From Deltaproteobacteria bacterium (GTDB lineage Bacteria > Desulfobacterota > Syntrophia > Syntrophales > UBA2210), in contig JAFGPZ010000037.1 in NCBI GenBank assembly GCA_016935935.1, forward strand, positions 1 to 18,608: a DNA stretch of 18,608 bases, written 5' to 3'. Below the pieces are notes generated by a model, which was not told the DNA's origin, made no database searches, and worked only from the letters and a program-made list of their open reading frames with translations. Positions within the stretch are counted from its first letter, which is position 1. Every line of letters begins with the position of its first letter. The position numbers and the translations under genes were made by a program. Below, piece after piece: positions 16,877 to 18,608 of the stretch.

Positions 16877-16910
16877 TCACCGGGAGAATGAAGGGTCATT
16901 TTCCCGGTGA
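16877..16910. terminator. 15-bp hairpin downstream of the metabolic cluster
   Basis: TCACCGGGA (16877-16885) pairs with TCCCGGTGA (16902-16910). The stem continues through one G-T pair and AATGA/TCATT, leaving a 4-nt loop AGGG (16892-16895). It lies 48 bp after the last dehydrogenase gene. There is no T-run right after it on the plus strand, so either termination is not of the simple intrinsic type or the element protects the 3' end. It is the natural end of the operon region and borders the IS remnant. Confidence 0.55.
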
Positions 16911-16928
16911 GGATAATACCCTCTTTAA

Positions 16929-17142
16929 ATTAATCCAGTCTGCTAACTGTTCCAGAACCGATTGTGCATCAGGTTGTTGATTACCATACACATAATCTCT
17001 GTTAAATGTCTTAGTTAATGTTCCGGACATTTCGTTCAACTGGGAACTCCGAACCAGGATAGTATGAAGAGAAAGCCCGATACTCTCGGTAAGTACCCAG
17101 ATATCCTTGGTTCTATATAAGGGGACCATTGTCAATCAACTA
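16929..17142 (-). pseudogene. IS3-type transposase (rve integrase) C-terminal remnant
   Basis: The minus strand reads YRTKDIWVLTESIGL, LVRSSQLNEMS, TKTFNRDYV and QQPDAQSVLEQLADWI, which line up with the C-terminal catalytic part of IS3-family OrfB proteins (pattern: DNG..Y...DTR.FA..LGL, PVRSP.SNGM.E.FVKTFKRDYV). The segment LIDNGP carrying the second catalytic Asp is in another frame, shifted at the CCCC run (17121-17124), and a TAG precedes it at 17142-17140. The catalytic Glu in the position of GMAEAF is replaced (EMSGTL). It is therefore a short, inactive scar with no identifiable ends. Confidence 0.65.
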
Positions 17143-17942
17143 TTCGATTGTGTGAGAAACCTTGTTCACAAATCCAAATCGAAGCTCTATGGACTCGGTC
17201 GGCCACAATGTCCTTTATTATTTTGCGTTAATTCATGCAGTGGTGGCGATATAGCTCGTTGTAAATAGCGACTTGAAACGCCAGCTTACGATTTAAAAGT
17301 GATGGGACCGGAGTATGGCGCCCCGGTCCCTGTATGCGGGAGGAGATAGGGCAATTTAGATGGTGGCTGTGGTTATCGTGTGTAACAATAAACTTTTGTC
17401 TTCTTTTAAACGTTATGATATTTCCGCATTGCCGAGGGGAAAGTGCATGAGATCCTGATTTCCGGAATATTCAGTTTGGGCAATTGCTGGAATGATAAGT
17501 TTTTAATTATCACTTCTGGTCGCTTTACATTAAATATCAGAAGTCGATTGTAAGATCATGTGTAATCGAACGCGTGACAACTTATAGAGTGAAGTGTATA
17601 AAAAGGCAATACTGAAAAAATACGGATAACGTATTGGTGATTTGTCACTGTCAGAGGAAAATAAGAAGTTAGATTAAGAACTTATAGAATAAAACTATAA
17701 TAACGTAGTTCCCAAGATCATGATCCACACATAGATACAAACTTAAAAAACCAAACTCAATAATTAGTTGTTCATTAAATAGTATTTATATATAGTCAAT
17801 AATGTACCAATATTATTTCAATATTGATTTTATAGACCCAATCAACCATAACAGATTCATATTGTTGATTAATTTAGCTATATTTGGTTCAGTGATAGAA
17901 AATTACGTTGGCAACGGGATAATTGAAAGGAGAACCTGAGTC
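17143..17942. other. AT-rich gene-free region before the PAS sensor
   Basis: No frame here resembles a protein. It holds an 8-bp hairpin GGGACCGG/CCGGTCCC (17304-17311 and 17323-17330), two identical 10-mers AACTTATAGA exactly 100 bp apart (17579-17588 and 17679-17688), and a 7-bp inverted repeat CAATATT/AATATTG (17808-17814 and 17820-17826). The last 250 bp are strongly AT-rich and probably contain the promoter of the following gene, which I could not locate. Confidence 0.4.
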
Positions 17943-18608
17943 ATGAAAGAGAAAAAAACGACTCAGAAATCGCAAAAAGCCGTTTCTAAGAAATTAAATC
18001 GCGGTGAAGTATCGAGTGCAAGAAAGCAGATTAACCGAACCATTTGGGAGAATTTTATCGGAGGCCTTTACATTATTCAGAAAGGCTCGTTCACCGCTGT
18101 CAACGAAAATGCTGCGTCCTTTGCCGGTTATGAAATCGAGGAGATGATCGGTCTGAAAACCGATAGCATTGTACACCCTGAAGACAGGATAATGGTTAAA
18201 CAAAATGCCATTGATATGCTCCAGGGAGAAAGAACCTCACCTCATTTGTTCAGAATCATAACCAAACAGGGTGATATCCGCTGGATTATGGAGACGGTTA
18301 CCCCCATTTCTTATGAGAAAAAACCCGCCATTCTCGGAAATTTCATGGATGTGACGGAACGTATGCTAGCCCAGGAAGCCTTGCGGGAATCGGAGCAGCG
18401 TCTGGCTGACATCATCGATTTTCTCCCGGATCCGACCATGGCGGTCGATCTGGAGGGGAAGCTTATTGTCTGGAACCGGGGCATGGAAGAGATGATGGGT
18501 GTCAAGGCGAAAGATATCCTGGGGAAGGGAAGTTACGAACATGCCTTTCATTTTTATGGCAAGAGAATACCCATGCTGGTCGACCTTGTTCTGGACCCCG
18601 GAAGTATA
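17943..18608 (+). CDS. Multi-PAS sensor protein, N-terminal part (runs off window)
   Basis: The ATG at 17943 follows AAAGGAG (17926-17932) with 10-nt spacing, and the frame stays open for 222 residues to the right edge. After a basic N-terminus (about 1-30) comes a PAS domain with PAC motif (about 33-140: AVNENAASFAGYEIEEMIG, HPED, then FMDVTER), a short coiled linker (ALRESEQRLADIIDFLPD) and a second PAS domain (about 150 on: MAVDLEGKLIVWN, GMEEMMGVKAKDILGKG). No signal peptide or membrane segment is seen, so it is probably cytosolic. The output domain (histidine kinase, GGDEF or sigma-54 activator) lies outside the window. It is separated from the metabolic cluster by an IS scar, so a link to it is not shown. 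Confidence 0.88.
   Translation, partial: MKEKKTTQKSQKAVSKKLNRGEVSSARKQINRTIWENFIGGLYIIQKGSFTAVNENAASFAGYEIEEMIGLKTDSIVHPEDRIMVKQNAIDMLQGERTSPHLFRIITKQGDIRWIMETVTPISYEKKPAILGNFMDVTERMLAQEALRESEQRLADIIDFLPDPTMAVDLEGKLIVWNRGMEEMMGVKAKDILGKGSYEHAFHFYGKRIPMLVDLVLDPGSI

Noticed and set aside
1..18608. CRISPR array, tRNA, rRNA or riboswitch
   Set aside because: No regularly spaced direct repeats, cloverleaf-like segments or known riboswitch cores were noticed on either strand. A tool search (CRISPR finder, tRNAscan, Rfam) would be decisive.

Overview
The window looks like the chromosome of an anaerobic Desulfobacterota-type (deltaproteobacterial) bacterium, probably a sulfate reducer or syntroph. 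This is inferred from gene content and moderate GC, not from a marker gene. It carries an oxidative acyl-CoA cluster joined to a biotin-dependent, Na+-pumping acyl-CoA decarboxylase, under an adjacent sigma-54 activator. It is bounded on both sides by decayed insertion sequences.

Layout. Positions 1-2880 are a graveyard: a DDE transposase with an in-frame stop and no C-terminal half (183-1163), a 32-residue fragment resembling the N-terminal half of a biotinyl domain (1358-1456), a second transposase with a frameshift (2043-2685), and, joined directly to its broken end on the opposite strand, the remnant of a MarR-family regulator (2688-2879). An intact PAS-AAA+-Fis activator follows (3418-4806). 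The gap after it holds an 18-bp perfect palindrome (4899-4916) and a correctly spaced -24/-12 promoter (5014-5029).

The metabolic cluster runs 5202-16828, all on the + strand: a tiny OadG/MmdD-like anchor, the membrane beta subunit, the biotin carrier, a 10-bp hairpin, an ACMSD-type amidohydrolase, the PccB/MmdA-type carboxyltransferase, a methylmalonyl-CoA-epimerase-like protein, a BadH-like short-chain dehydrogenase, an acyl-CoA dehydrogenase, an AMP-forming acyl-CoA ligase and a long-type acyl-CoA dehydrogenase. No biotin carboxylase gene is present, which fits a decarboxylase rather than an ATP-dependent carboxylase.

Working model (inference): the ligase activates an unidentified carboxylic acid; two different acyl-CoA dehydrogenases and the SDR oxidise it; the amidohydrolase performs a hydrolytic or decarboxylating step; the epimerase presents the right stereoisomer of a malonyl-type CoA ester; and the carboxyltransferase/beta/biotin complex removes CO2 and exports Na+. 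The BadH resemblance hints at an alicyclic or ring-derived substrate, but no crotonase hydratase, ring hydrolase, thiolase, mutase or ETF gene is visible, so the substrate is open.

Past 16828 there is a strong hairpin, a decayed IS3-type transposase on the minus strand, about 0.8 kb of AT-rich non-coding DNA, and the start of a multi-PAS sensor protein that runs off the right edge.
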